64,000 nt of DNA from Flavobacterium sp. (GCA_030053925.1 JASGCX010000001.1:49883-113882); one strand, 5' to 3'; counted from the first letter of the stretch, positions 10,521 to 21,912 are shown. Program-made: numbers and translations. The notes: generated by a model from the sequence alone, not told the origin.

Positions 10521-12362
10521 CTAGTCTGGTTTTTTACCATCTAAAAAGGTATTGATGCTAGAAATATTGGTGTTGTTATGTTCATCTTTACCTACTGTGT
10601 ATTTGCTGTAAAAGTTTTCTGCGCTAGTAAAAGCATTGCCATATAAATCCATCTTCTGACGGATGTAGGCTGGTACTGTTTCAAAATCGCTATTAGCATC
10701 TGCGCTATTCATGTTAAAGCTAAGGTTGCGTAGTTTTTGTATGCGCTCTTGTGCTTTTCTACGTTTTTCTTCAGCTTCATCAAAGTCATCAAAACCACCC
10801 ACCCCACCTACAATTGTTTGTACTGGTGCTATTGGTTTTTCGTATAACTCAAATGGTGCTGTCACTTCTTCTTCTTCTTTTTCAAACTCAAACACAGGAT
10901 CTTTATAAGTAGGTGCAGGTGTTAGTGTTTCAGCAGGTGTTTCGGGCACTTTTGTTTCGTCTTGCAGCCAAGATTTGAATGGTTTTTGATTAGCGTAAAT
11001 ATTGTCTGGTTTGTTTAAAATACTAGCGTTACGCTCAGTTATTACAAACTGTAATGTTTCATCTATGGCTGGTGCTTTAGGCAAATCTACAACTGGTTTT
11101 GGTGTTACAAAATCATCAGAAATGGTAGTGCTTAATTCAAAGTGTAGCACTTCATTATCGTTATAGCTTTCTACCAAAGTTTCTGTTGCTTGTGCATCCT
11201 TGGTGTACACAGTTGGTGCTTCTGCTACATCTTCTTGTAAGCGAGGTGCAAAAGGATCAACTTCTACAAAAGGAATGGTTGATTGTGGCAACGGTGCAGG
11301 TTGTGTTAGTTTTTTTTCTTCACCTTCTAAGCCCAAAGTCATCACAATTTTTTCTGGTTTAGGTGCCGCAGGTTTAGCTGGTTTGCTAAATGGATTTTTA
11401 GCATCAAAGCCTGTAGCTACTAGCGTGATACCAATTTTCTTGTCAAGAGAATTATCGTAACCCATACCAACAATTACATCGGCATCTTCGCCAGCTTGCA
11501 TGCGCAAGTAGCTGTTAATTACTTCTAGTTCATCCATGGTACATTCATCATTGCCTTCGGCGCTGTTAATGTTGATGAGTATCCATTTAGCACCTTTAAT
11601 ATCATTATCGTTAAGCAATGGCGAAGCCAAAGCTTCTTCAATAGCACGTTGTGCACGGTCTTCACCTTCTACTTCTGCTTTACCAAGTATTGCTACACCA
11701 CCATTTTTCATTACGGTGCAAACGTCAGCAAAGTCTACAATTATATGGCCACGACTATTGATAATGTCGGTAATACATTTAGCAGCAGTAGCCAATACAT
11801 TGTCTGCTTTACCAAATGCTTCCTTCATTTTAAGGTTGCCATATTGCATACGTAGTTTGTCGTTGCTAATAACTAGCAAAGTATCTACGTGTGGTTTTAA
11901 TTGCTTAATACCTTCTTCTGCTTGTGCTAGTCTTCGTGGGCCTTCAAAGCCGAAAGGCGTGGTAACAATACCTACGGTTAATATACCAAGCTCTTTACAA
12001 ATTTGTGCAATAATAGGTGCACCACCTGTACCAGTACCGCCGCCCATACCTACGGTAATAAAGGCCATTTTGGTATTAACCTCTAGTATCTTTTTAATTT
12101 CTTCTAGGCTTTCTTCGGTAGCTTTTTTACCTACTTCGGGGTTAGCACCTGCACCCAAACCTTGTGTAAGATATGGCCCTAGTTGTATTTTATTAGGTAC
12201 TCTGCTTTGTTCTATAGCTTTTGCATCGGTGTTACAAACAATAAAGTCTACGCCCTCTACGTCTTGATTAAACATAAAGTTTACGGCGTTGCTACCGCCA
12301 CCACCTACACCAATTACTTTGATGATAGATGACTTTTGTTTAGGCAAATCAAATTGAATCAT
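10521..12362 (-). CDS. ftsZ: Cell division protein FtsZ
   Basis: GGGGSNAVN, GGGTGTGGAP tubulin signature. Confidence 0.97.
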   Translation of the reverse strand: MIQFDLPKQKSSIIKVIGVGGGGSNAVNFMFNQDVEGVDFIVCNTDAKAIEQSRVPNKIQLGPYLTQGLGAGANPEVGKKATEESLEEIKKILEVNTKMAFITVGMGGGTGTGGAPIIAQICKELGILTVGIVTTPFGFEGPRRLAQAEEGIKQLKPHVDTLLVISNDKLRMQYGNLKMKEAFGKADNVLATAAKCITDIINSRGHIIVDFADVCTVMKNGGVAILGKAEVEGEDRAQRAIEEALASPLLNDNDIKGAKWILININSAEGNDECTMDELEVINSYLRMQAGEDADVIVGMGYDNSLDKKIGITLVATGFDAKNPFSKPAKPAAPKPEKIVMTLGLEGEEKKLTQPAPLPQSTIPFVEVDPFAPRLQEDVAEAPTVYTKDAQATETLVESYNDNEVLHFELSTTISDDFVTPKPVVDLPKAPAIDETLQFVITERNASILNKPDNIYANQKPFKSWLQDETKVPETPAETLTPAPTYKDPVFEFEKEEEEVTAPFELYEKPIAPVQTIVGGVGGFDDFDEAEEKRRKAQERIQKLRNLSFNMNSADANSDFETVPAYIRQKMDLYGNAFTSAENFYSKYTVGKDEHNNTNISSINTFLDGKKPD

Positions 12363-12493
12363 GTCTTAGGAATTACGGATTAGTAAAGTAAATATTTCTT
12401 GTTTTTTAAGGGTATTGGCTTCGCAATTTGGAGTTTGAAATTTGGAATTATCTACATTAACTCCAAATCACAAACTCTAAACTACTTAAACGC

Positions 12494-13873
12494 TTATTTT
12501 ATCACTTGGTCTTCTTCTTCTTTAAATAAGTCTATCAAATTATCTTTAAACTTATCCCAGAATTTCAACTTTGTTCTTTCTTTTACAACTGGTTTTTCTA
12601 CTGGTGTTTCAGCTATTGCTTTAGGCATTTCTACGGCGGTTTCAGTTTTTAACCCCTTAGGCATTTCTACCCTTTTAAAGGTTTCGGTAAACTGCTTGTA
12701 TTGATGCTCATAATCGCTATAGCCTTTTAATATTAAGCCGATACAAGTTGCATACATTGGTTTCTTCAACTCTTCAATGTGGTTTGGTGCTAGATGCTCG
12801 TTTGGCAAGCCAATACGTGCATTTAAGCCTGTTGTGTATTCGGTTAATTGAATTAAATGTTTCAATTGCGAACCACCGCCTGTTAAAATTACACCACCAT
12901 TTAAAGAGCGCTGATCTAACCCAATTTGTTTTAAATGATAGCTAACAAAATCAAGTATCTCACTCATGCGGGCTTGAATAATTTGTGCTAGGTTTTTAAC
13001 ACTAATTTCCTTTGCGGGCATACCTTTTAAACCAGGTATTGTAATAAATGCATTGGCTTTTGCTTCATTGGCCAAGGCGCTACCAAACTGTACTTTCATG
13101 GCTTCGGCTTGGCTTTTTAATACGCCTAAACCTAAACGTATATCGTTGGTAATATTTTCGCCACCAAACGGTATAACAGCAGTATGCTTTAAAATACCTT
13201 CATAAAACACTGCAAGGTCACTAGTACCGCCACCAATATCTAAAATGGCAACACCTGCTTCCATATCAATATCGCTCATTACAGAACTAGCACTAGCGAG
13301 TGGTTGCAATACCAAATCTTTAGTGGTTAAAGAGCTTCTATTTACAGCACGTCTAATGTTTTTAATTGCATTTCTGTCTCCCGTAATAATGTGAAAATTG
13401 GCACCAACTTTTACACCATTATAACCTACGGGGTCTTTAATGTTTTGGATATTATCTACATGAAACTCTTGCGGTATCACTTCAATAATTTCGTCGCCAG
13501 CAGGTATAAAAGTTTTGCGTTGATTGCTGATTAACTGGTCAATTTCAAAAGGTTGAATTTCCGTTTCGGCATCTTGCCTTACCATATCGCCACGTGTTTG
13601 CAAGCTTTTAATATGATGCCCTGCAATACCTACGTACACTTCAGTTATTTCCAGTTGGGGGTTACTATCATAGCAGTTTTGCAACGCCTGATGAATTGCC
13701 TTAATCGTTTGGTCGATATTTAATACTTGACCATGTTGTACGCCATTGCTATTGGCACGTCCAAAGCCCAATATTTCTAATTTACCATACTCGTTTTTGC
13801 GGCCAGCAATAGCTGCAATTTTGGTGGTTCCAATGTCCAATCCTACAATAATTGGTGCCTCGTTGTTAGTCAT
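12494..13873 (-). CDS. ftsA: Cell division protein FtsA
   Basis: IIVGLDIGTTKIAAI, AILDIGGGTSDLAVF; gene order. Confidence 0.95.
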   Translation of the reverse strand: MTNNEAPIIVGLDIGTTKIAAIAGRKNEYGKLEILGFGRANSNGVQHGQVLNIDQTIKAIHQALQNCYDSNPQLEITEVYVGIAGHHIKSLQTRGDMVRQDAETEIQPFEIDQLISNQRKTFIPAGDEIIEVIPQEFHVDNIQNIKDPVGYNGVKVGANFHIITGDRNAIKNIRRAVNRSSLTTKDLVLQPLASASSVMSDIDMEAGVAILDIGGGTSDLAVFYEGILKHTAVIPFGGENITNDIRLGLGVLKSQAEAMKVQFGSALANEAKANAFITIPGLKGMPAKEISVKNLAQIIQARMSEILDFVSYHLKQIGLDQRSLNGGVILTGGGSQLKHLIQLTEYTTGLNARIGLPNEHLAPNHIEELKKPMYATCIGLILKGYSDYEHQYKQFTETFKRVEMPKGLKTETAVEMPKAIAETPVEKPVVKERTKLKFWDKFKDNLIDLFKEEEDQVIK

Positions 13874-13974
13874 AAAATCTCTTTATTTATTGTGTCAGTC
13901 TCTTGTGCTTTTGTTACAAGTTTATACTTAGTTTACAAAGTGCTTGCTGCAACGCTTTGTTCTTTTATCAATTG

Positions 13975-15009
13975 TTATCCCCTACCACGCTTCTTCATTT
14001 CTGCTTTTGGTTTAGGCAAAGCAGATTTCTTCACTATTGATAACGGATTTATTTTCTTTTTATTATTCATAAATTCATTATCGGCTAACTTTTTTTTGTC
14101 ATTTAACTTAACTAATTGTTTTTTAGCTTTTAACGAATCTATTTTTATAGTAAGGGTTGGAATATTTTTTATTGAGTCTGTAACCAAAGCATCCAAATTT
14201 ATCTGTAAGATGGCTTTTGCTTTTGCAGAATCTACCGCTATTTGCGCTGTACCTCTTCTTACTGCTACCACTTGGTTATTGTACCGAACATCCAATTTCT
14301 CGTAGGTATTAATGCCATTTTGCACCCAAGCTTTTTTGTAAAACGTATAAAGCCTATTAAACTTAGCTGCATAGTCGTTGGCAGTGCCAAAAACAATTAT
14401 TTGGTTGCCAAGCGTTGGTACTATTTCAAAAGTTGCTTGTGGTGTAATTGCTATCTGCGCTGTTTGCGCCATCCAAAAACTATCTGCCACCAAGTATTTG
14501 CTAATTGCTACCACACTTTGTAGCAGTAAACTATCTGGCTTTGCCAAAGCAGGTCTATCGCTTGGAAAATTGGTAAACATTGGTACTCTTGCACTCAACT
14601 TATCGCTAAGGGGTAGTCGCAAGCCATTACTATCTACATAAAACGAAGTGCCTTCAGCGGTAAACACTCTTGCCACCGGTTGACGTTCTACAATTTTTAC
14701 TTGCAGTACTTGTTTATTATCAAAAAAGAGTTCGGTTTTTTTTACCCAGGCTGTTGCCTCTAAAGCCGTTTCTATTGCGCTTATATTTATCTTACTTGTT
14801 GCTTGATTATTAACAGCCATTTTGCTATTGATTATAGCTAATACATCGTTTTCATCAATAAACAAATGGTCTTCTACCCCTGAAATTTCTACATTAACGC
14901 CTGCACAAGTTTTATGGTTTTTCTGTTGCATAGCAGCACCAAACAATACAATTGTTCCAACGCCAGCTAGCAGCCATAATGCTTGTATCAGTGTTTTTTT
15001 CCAGTTCAT
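13975..15009 (-). CDS. ftsQ: Cell division protein FtsQ
   Basis: N-terminal TM, POTRA-like region, position between ftsA and murC. Confidence 0.85.
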   Translation of the reverse strand: MNWKKTLIQALWLLAGVGTIVLFGAAMQQKNHKTCAGVNVEISGVEDHLFIDENDVLAIINSKMAVNNQATSKINISAIETALEATAWVKKTELFFDNKQVLQVKIVERQPVARVFTAEGTSFYVDSNGLRLPLSDKLSARVPMFTNFPSDRPALAKPDSLLLQSVVAISKYLVADSFWMAQTAQIAITPQATFEIVPTLGNQIIVFGTANDYAAKFNRLYTFYKKAWVQNGINTYEKLDVRYNNQVVAVRRGTAQIAVDSAKAKAILQINLDALVTDSIKNIPTLTIKIDSLKAKKQLVKLNDKKKLADNEFMNNKKKINPLSIVKKSALPKPKAEMKKRGRG

Positions 15010-16484
15010 TAATTGGTTGTTAAAATATTTTTTACAGGTTGTAATAAAGTATCAATATCGCCTGCACCAGCCATTACCACTAGTTCGGGTTTGTTTAGTT
15101 GCATCCATGCCAACAAGGCTTCTTTAGCCAATACTTGTTTGTTAGCCAATGTCATTTTATCCAAAATCAACTTGCTTGTAACGTTGGGCATTGGCAATTC
15201 TCTTGCAGGATAAATTGGCAATATAATTACCTCATCTGCTAGGCTTAAGCTTGCAGCAAATTCATCGGCCAAATGTTTGGTTCTACTAAACAAATGCGGT
15301 TGAAAAACTAGTGTTAACTTTTTATCGGCAAACAAACTTCTTACGCCACTTATCAATGCTTCTAACTCTTTAGGATGATGGGCGTAGTCATCAATTAAAA
15401 TAGATTCATCCGCCGCAAAACCATCCAAATGTGTGGCTTTAGAACCTCCATTTTGAGATGTGCTTGTGTTATTTAAACCTGGTTTTAGTATGTACTCAAA
15501 TCTTCTTTTTACACCTTTAAAATCTGCAACGGCAGCTTTTATCTTTTCGTTATCTATTTTCAAATATTTTGCTACACTAATGGCTGCAATTGCATTTTCA
15601 ATATTGTGTAGCCCACCCATGTGCAACAGCACATTATCAACCGTCCAATATTGGTTCACCACATCAAATTTGTAACTGCCCTTTTCAACTTTTAAGTTAG
15701 TTACATGCACATTGGCAAGGCTATTATTAAAGCTATAAGTGGCATGATTTGGCAGTGTAAATTCACTCGCCCTAGTAAGCCCATACTTTGTAATTAAGCA
15801 ACCACCAGGTTTTACTTTTTGTGAAAACTGAATGAAAGCATTTTCTACTTCTTCGGCCGTACCATAAATATCTAAATGGTCGGCATCCATAGATGTAATA
15901 ATGGCAACATCGGGACTCAATTTTAAAAAACTTCTATCGTACTCATCGGCTTCTACCACCACTACATTGTTGTTGCTGCTCCAAAAATTAGTATTATAGT
16001 TGGCAGCAATACCGCCCAAAAACGCATTGCAACCATAGCCTGAATGTCTTAAAATATGGGCTATCATTGAGGTTGTGGTAGTTTTACCATGCGTACCTGC
16101 AATGCAGATATTAAAAGAACTTTCGCTTATCCATTGCAACACATCGCTACGCTTTACTACAGTATAACCATTGGTTTGATAATACACTAGTTCGGCATGA
16201 TTAGCAGGTATTGCAGGTGTGTACACCACCGCATCTACATCTTTAGGAATGCCACCAACATCTTCGTAATAATGTATAGCAATACCGCTCTCTTCTAATG
16301 CTTTGGTTAATGGTGTTTGCGTTTTATCGTAGCCACTAACCACTACATTTTTCGAATGAAAATATCGGGCCAAAGCACTCATACCTATACCACCAATGCC
16401 AACAAAATAGATAGACCGAATAATGCCCGCTGCCCCTAAAGGTGAGGTTTGAAAATCGCTAATATTTTTAAATTCGTTACTCAT
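15009..16484 (-). CDS. murC: UDP-N-acetylmuramate--L-alanine ligase
   Basis: FVGIGGIGMSALAR, GTHGKTTTTSMI. Confidence 0.95.
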   Translation of the reverse strand: MSNEFKNISDFQTSPLGAAGIIRSIYFVGIGGIGMSALARYFHSKNVVVSGYDKTQTPLTKALEESGIAIHYYEDVGGIPKDVDAVVYTPAIPANHAELVYYQTNGYTVVKRSDVLQWISESSFNICIAGTHGKTTTTSMIAHILRHSGYGCNAFLGGIAANYNTNFWSSNNNVVVVEADEYDRSFLKLSPDVAIITSMDADHLDIYGTAEEVENAFIQFSQKVKPGGCLITKYGLTRASEFTLPNHATYSFNNSLANVHVTNLKVEKGSYKFDVVNQYWTVDNVLLHMGGLHNIENAIAAISVAKYLKIDNEKIKAAVADFKGVKRRFEYILKPGLNNTSTSQNGGSKATHLDGFAADESILIDDYAHHPKELEALISGVRSLFADKKLTLVFQPHLFSRTKHLADEFAASLSLADEVIILPIYPARELPMPNVTSKLILDKMTLANKQVLAKEALLAWMQLNKPELVVMAGAGDIDTLLQPVKNILTTN

Positions 16485-16529
16485 ATTTATGATGCTTATA
16501 CACTTAATGCTGGCTTTTATTATTGTCCT

Positions 16530-17672
16530 TTATGGGCTAGGGTATAAGATTTGTTTAGCAATTACTTCGTCGGCGTTTTTAATAGCCAATGCACTAATAT
16601 TTTGTTGCAACACTTGCTGCACTAATTCGTTTTTACTGAGTTCTAATACCGCATTTATCAACGCTTCATTTACATCGCTGTCTTTTACTAGTAGTGCGGC
16701 TTTCTTGTTTACCAAAGCCATAGCATTAGCGGTTTGATGGTCTTCGGCGGCAAATGGATAAGGTACAAATATGGAAGGCTTTGCAGCCACACACAATTCT
16801 GTTACCGCCATTGCACCTGCCCTACTAATTACTATGTCGGCAGCGGCATAACCCATTTCCATTTGGGTTATAAATTCGCTTACCCAAACATTCGGTTTGC
16901 CATTTGCTAGGGCTTTGTAATATGCAGCATTGGTTTTGCCAGTTTGCCAAATCAACTGCAACCCTTGTTCTGCAAAGGTTTCAATGTGGTTAGCTATGGC
17001 ATCATTAATACTTTTAGCACCTAAGCTACCGCCTACAACCAATACCGTTTTGATATTGTTTTGCAAGCCAAAAAATAACAATGCCTCGGCTTTAGTAACC
17101 TTACTGTGTGCAATATTTGCACGTACAGGATTGCCAGTAACTACAATTTTGTTAGTCGAAAAAAATGGTTCCATACCATCTGTAGCTACAAATATTTTAG
17201 TTGCTTTTTTTGCAAGCATTATATTGGCTTTGCCAGCAAATGAGTTACTCTCGTGAATAAAGGTTGGTATGCCCTTGCTTTGCGCTACACGCAACACAGG
17301 AAAGCTTGAATAGCCACCAACGCCAATAACAGCCGTAGGTTTAAACTGATTGATAATAGTACGTACTTGAAAAAAGCTTTTAATTATTTTAAGTGGTAAA
17401 CCAATATTTTTTATTAAAGAACTTCTATTAAAACCTGCAATTGTTAAGCCTTTAATGGGATAACCAGCTTGCGGTACTTTTTCCATTTCCATTTTACCTT
17501 GTACACCTACAAATAAAATATCAGCATGTGGCTGCAATTGCTTGATAGCATTGGCTATGGCTATGGCAGGAAAAATATGCCCGCCAGTACCGCCGCCTGC
17601 AATAATGATACGCCCCCTTGCCCCACAAGAACTGCTGTGAGACTGTTGTATGTTTTTGTTTAGTACACTCAT
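16530..17672 (-). CDS. murG: UDP-GlcNAc:undecaprenyl-PP-MurNAc-pentapeptide GlcNAc transferase
   Basis: IIIAGGGTGGHIFPAIAIA; VVGGSLGAKSIN. Confidence 0.95.
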   Translation of the reverse strand: MSVLNKNIQQSHSSSCGARGRIIIAGGGTGGHIFPAIAIANAIKQLQPHADILFVGVQGKMEMEKVPQAGYPIKGLTIAGFNRSSLIKNIGLPLKIIKSFFQVRTIINQFKPTAVIGVGGYSSFPVLRVAQSKGIPTFIHESNSFAGKANIMLAKKATKIFVATDGMEPFFSTNKIVVTGNPVRANIAHSKVTKAEALLFFGLQNNIKTVLVVGGSLGAKSINDAIANHIETFAEQGLQLIWQTGKTNAAYYKALANGKPNVWVSEFITQMEMGYAAADIVISRAGAMAVTELCVAAKPSIFVPYPFAAEDHQTANAMALVNKKAALLVKDSDVNEALINAVLELSKNELVQQVLQQNISALAIKNADEVIAKQILYPSP

Positions 17673-17678
17673 TTATAC

Positions 17679-18989
17679 TTAATTTATTGCTTCCCCTTTG
17701 GGGTTAGGTGCTACCGCTTGTGGCTGTAAATAATCTGTTTGTGGTACAGGTTCTTTGCCTTCCATTATCTCTACATTTCGTGCAACGCTTAATATAATAC
17801 CAATAGCTGCGCAAGTAAATAAAAACGAACTACCACCCATACTTACCAATGGTAACGTAACCCCTGTAACAGGCACTAGGCTTACATTTACGGCCATATT
17901 GGCTATTGCCTGAATAACCAATGTAAAGCTTAATGCTAGTGCCAAAAATGCACCAAATGCATAAGGACATTTTCTAAAAACCCTGATGCCTCTAAACAAA
18001 AACACCAAGTAAATTAATATGATAAAGGCTGCACCTAGCAAGCCATATTCTTCTATTATAATTGAATAAATAAAGTCGTTATAGGCTTGTGGTAAAAAGT
18101 TGCGCTGACGACTATTGCCAGGCCCCAAGCCTACCAAAATACCGCCATTTGCAATGGCTATATTAGCCTGCTGCACTTGATAAGGTACTTCTTCGTTTTT
18201 AGCGTACATAAAATCTTGTACACGCTTTACCCAAGTATCAAAACGCTTAAACAACTTACTATTTTCAGTAGTTGATTCTCTTACTAGTTGTTGCTTTTGT
18301 TTACCATTGTGCAACAATACTGCCACACCTATAATAAGCGCAATAGGAATTGCGGCTATACCAACTGTTAGTAAAATATGCTTGGTACTTACCCTGCCAA
18401 TAAACATTAACAACAAGCATGTAGCACCTGTTAATAAAGCGTTTGAGAGGTTTGCGGGCATAATTAAAGCGCAAATAATTGCTACCGGAATTACTACTGG
18501 CAAAAAGCCTTTTTTAAAGTCTTTAATTACCTCTTGCTTTTTACTCAAGGTTCTTGATAGGTACATAAACAAAGCCAACTTTGCAAAGTCGCTCGTTTGA
18601 AACGTCATGTTAATAATAGGTAGTTTTATCCACCTGCTACCTTTATTAATTTCTGTACCAAAGAACAATGTGTATAGCAATAGCGGTATTGCTACTAGAA
18701 AAAACATCCAAGCTACTTTACTGTAAATGGTATAGTTTACACGGTGCATAAAGTAAATTAATGCCAAGCCAATCATCATAAAAGCAACTTGCTTAAACAA
18801 ATACAGTTCATTGTTGCCCTTATTCATTTTATATGCCAAAGAACCAGTGGCACTATACACTACCAACACCGAAATCAACGCCAACAAAATCACTATTGCC
18901 CAAATAAACTTATCGCCACGGGTTCGCAATGCCAGTTGGCTTCGCATCCCTTGCACAGAGGGCATTTGAGAAAATAATGTATCTACCAT
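17679..18989 (-). CDS. ftsW: Lipid II polymerase FtsW (SEDS family)
   Basis: SEDS TM pattern, GLGPGNSRQRNFLPQAYNDFIYSIIIEEYG. Confidence 0.93.
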   Translation of the reverse strand: MVDTLFSQMPSVQGMRSQLALRTRGDKFIWAIVILLALISVLVVYSATGSLAYKMNKGNNELYLFKQVAFMMIGLALIYFMHRVNYTIYSKVAWMFFLVAIPLLLYTLFFGTEINKGSRWIKLPIINMTFQTSDFAKLALFMYLSRTLSKKQEVIKDFKKGFLPVVIPVAIICALIMPANLSNALLTGATCLLLMFIGRVSTKHILLTVGIAAIPIALIIGVAVLLHNGKQKQQLVRESTTENSKLFKRFDTWVKRVQDFMYAKNEEVPYQVQQANIAIANGGILVGLGPGNSRQRNFLPQAYNDFIYSIIIEEYGLLGAAFIILIYLVFLFRGIRVFRKCPYAFGAFLALALSFTLVIQAIANMAVNVSLVPVTGVTLPLVSMGGSSFLFTCAAIGIILSVARNVEIMEGKEPVPQTDYLQPQAVAPNPKGEAIN

Positions 18990-19063
18990 TTTAGGTGTAT
19001 GATTTTAGATCTGTGATGTTTAATTGAGGAAATTAAAAATCCCAAATCAAACATCATAAATGG

Positions 19064-20479
19064 CTATAGTTGTTTTACCGCTTCTTTAAATTGATTACCT
19101 CTGTCTTCATAATTTTCAAACAAATCGAAGCTAGAACAAGCAGGACTTAACAATACTGCATCGCCTTTTGTAGCTACTTTAAAACAAGCTTTTACACAGT
19201 CTTGTGCATTGTGTGTTTCAATAATTGCAGGTACAATGTTTTTAAAGGCAGCAACAATTTTCTTATTGTCTTTACCCATGCACACAATAGCTTTTACTTT
19301 CTCTTTTACAAGGTCGGCAATCAGGCTATAGTTATTGCCTTTATCAAAACCACCAAGTATTAAAATGGTAGTCTTGTTCATGCTTTCCAGTGCAAACCAT
19401 GTGCTGTTTACATTGGTAGATTTACTGTCGTTAATAAACTCTACACCGCGAACCGATGCAACAAATTCATTACGATGTTCTAAGCTTTGAAAGTTGGCAA
19501 CGGCTTTTCTAATTTTCTCTTTTCTAATACCAATTGTAGTTGCTGCAATGCCTGCTGCCATTGTGTTGTAGTTGTTGTGCTTACCTTTTAAGGCAAAATC
19601 GTAAATGCTCATGCTTACGCGTTCTTCTTGTATGCGTAGCATCATTTGATCGCCTTTAATGTAGCCGCCTTTTTTGATTTCGTGTTTCATTGAGAATGGT
19701 AGTGGGTTAGAATGAATGGTTAGTGTATTTAGTTTACTGAGTATTACTTCGTCATCATCGCAATAAATAAAGTAATCGTCTGTCGTTTGATTTTCTATGA
19801 TTCTAAACTTGCTATTGCAATAATTTTGAAACTTGAAATCGTACCTTTCTAAGTGATCTTCTGTGATGTTTAGCAGTATTGCCACATCTGGTTTAAACCT
19901 GTCTATATCATCTAGCTGAAACGAACTTATTTCTGCCACATAATAAGGCTTTGGTTGTTTGGCAACTTGCCTAGCAAACGAGTAACCAATGTTGCCTACC
20001 AATGCTGCATCTAAACCAGCTACAGTACAGATATGATGTATTAAAGCTGTTGTGGTGCTTTTACCATTGCTACCTGTTATTGCAATAATTTTGGCATCGC
20101 CTTTAAACCTATAAGCCAATTCAATTTCGCTTATCACCTTAATACCTTTGGCTCTTATGGCTTTCATCATGTTGTTCATTTCAGGTATGCCAGGGCTTTT
20201 CACAATTTCGTTGGCACCTAGTACTATCTCAGCCGTATGTTGTCCTTCTTCAAATGCAATACCATTGGCTATCATTTCTTGTTTGTAAGCGGGTTTAAGC
20301 ATACCGCCATCGCTCAAAAACACATCGTAGCCTTGCTGCTTACCAAGCAATGCAGCGCCTACACCGCTTTCGCCGCCACCAAGTATTACAAGGCGATGCT
20401 TCTCAATTATACCTCCAACCTCTAAAGGGATGCGTTGAAAACCATTAGTGTTTAAAAATTGTTTACTCATAATTATCAA
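19064..20479 (-). CDS. murD: UDP-N-acetylmuramoyl-L-alanine--D-glutamate ligase
   Basis: VILGGGESGVGAALL, ITGSNGKSTTTALI; start possibly at the internal M (MSKQFLN). Confidence 0.94.
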   Translation of the reverse strand: MIIMSKQFLNTNGFQRIPLEVGGIIEKHRLVILGGGESGVGAALLGKQQGYDVFLSDGGMLKPAYKQEMIANGIAFEEGQHTAEIVLGANEIVKSPGIPEMNNMMKAIRAKGIKVISEIELAYRFKGDAKIIAITGSNGKSTTTALIHHICTVAGLDAALVGNIGYSFARQVAKQPKPYYVAEISSFQLDDIDRFKPDVAILLNITEDHLERYDFKFQNYCNSKFRIIENQTTDDYFIYCDDDEVILSKLNTLTIHSNPLPFSMKHEIKKGGYIKGDQMMLRIQEERVSMSIYDFALKGKHNNYNTMAAGIAATTIGIRKEKIRKAVANFQSLEHRNEFVASVRGVEFINDSKSTNVNSTWFALESMNKTTILILGGFDKGNNYSLIADLVKEKVKAIVCMGKDNKKIVAAFKNIVPAIIETHNAQDCVKACFKVATKGDAVLLSPACSSFDLFENYEDRGNQFKEAVKQL

Positions 20480-20527
20480 TTTAGTAGCTTTTAGGGATAG
20501 GGCTTTCTAACTCGCCTTTGGGGCTTG

Positions 20528-21838
20528 TTACCTAATCTTTAGCGTTACAATACTTGCTACCATTAGCAACACAGTAATAATCCAAAATCGAATAACAATT
20601 TTATTTTCATGAAAACCTTGTTTTTGATAATGGTGGTGCAATGGACTCATCAAGAAAACTCTACGCCCTACACCATACTTTTTCTTAGTGTATTTAAAGT
20701 AAGCCACTTGAATAATCACACTTAAATTCTCTGCAAAAAAAACACCGCAGAAAATAATTATCAACCATTCTTTACGAACAATAATTGCAAGCGAAGCAAT
20801 AATGCCACCAAGTGCTAGGCTACCAGTATCGCCCATGAAAACCTGCGCTGGATAAGCATTGTACCACAAGAAGCCAATACAAGCACCAACAAATGCACCT
20901 ACAAAAATGGATAGTTCACCAAGGTTTGGTATATACATCACATTGAAGTAATCGGCAAAAATGTAATTGCCACTTACATACACAAACACGCCTATGCCTA
21001 CACCTATAATAGCACTTACACCAGCAGCTAGGCCATCAAGCCCATCGGTTAGGTTAGCCCCATTTGATACTGCCGTTATAATTAACGTAACAATAGCTAT
21101 ATAAACTATCCAAGTATAATCTTCGGCACCTTTACCCATCCAAGTAATTAACTTACTGTAATTAAACTCATGATTTTTTACAAAAGGAATTGTTGTAATT
21201 GGCGTTTTTACTTTTACAAATTTTTTCTCAATACCATTTATTTTACGAACAATAATATTGGTATCTTTTGCAAGCTTTTCGCCCCTTTGCAATTGCGCCT
21301 GTGGCGATGTTATAACCTCTCTTTCTACCGTTACAGCATTACTAAAATATAGTGTAGCACCTATAATAATGCCTAAACCAACCTGACCAAAAATTTTAGA
21401 AATACCTGCCAAACCATCGCTATCTTTTTTGGTATAAGCCTCGCCTTTTGCTTTAGCAGCTTGCCTTGCACGTATTTTAAGATAGTCGTCTAAAAAGCCT
21501 ATAAGGCCTAGCCACACTGTACATAATACCATCAAACGGATGTACACTTTATCTAGGTTTGCAAACAATAATGTTGGAATTAAAATGCTCAACAGAATAA
21601 TAATTCCGCCCATTGTAGGTGTGCCTTTCTTTTGCGCTTGACCTTCTAATCCTAAGTCTCTTACGCTTTCGCCTATCTGCTTTTTTTGCAGCATTACAAT
21701 AATGCGTTTACCATAAACTGTTGCAATAATTAAAGACAACAATACAGCCATTGCTATGCGAAATGTTAAGAACTGAAATAACCCCGAACCAGGAATTTCA
21801 AAGTGCTTATTTAGCCATGCAAATAAATGGTATAACAT
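20528..21838 (-). CDS. mraY: Phospho-N-acetylmuramoyl-pentapeptide-transferase
   Basis: [23 protein letters not shown]. Confidence 0.96.
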   Translation of the reverse strand: MLYHLFAWLNKHFEIPGSGLFQFLTFRIAMAVLLSLIIATVYGKRIIVMLQKKQIGESVRDLGLEGQAQKKGTPTMGGIIILLSILIPTLLFANLDKVYIRLMVLCTVWLGLIGFLDDYLKIRARQAAKAKGEAYTKKDSDGLAGISKIFGQVGLGIIIGATLYFSNAVTVEREVITSPQAQLQRGEKLAKDTNIIVRKINGIEKKFVKVKTPITTIPFVKNHEFNYSKLITWMGKGAEDYTWIVYIAIVTLIITAVSNGANLTDGLDGLAAGVSAIIGVGIGVFVYVSGNYIFADYFNVMYIPNLGELSIFVGAFVGACIGFLWYNAYPAQVFMGDTGSLALGGIIASLAIIVRKEWLIIIFCGVFFAENLSVIIQVAYFKYTKKKYGVGRRVFLMSPLHHHYQKQGFHENKIVIRFWIITVLLMVASIVTLKIR

Positions 21839-21912
21839 AATAGACGATAGTTTTTAGTCAATAGACGATAGTTTTTGCAAATAGCAATAGACTATCGTTT
21901 GTGGTTTTGTTT

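Noticed and set aside
11536-12267. Long plus-strand ORF opposite ftsZ (and similar antisense ORFs opposite gyrB, murG, murE, uvrA, alaS)
   Set aside because: Shadow ORFs opposite strongly supported coding genes
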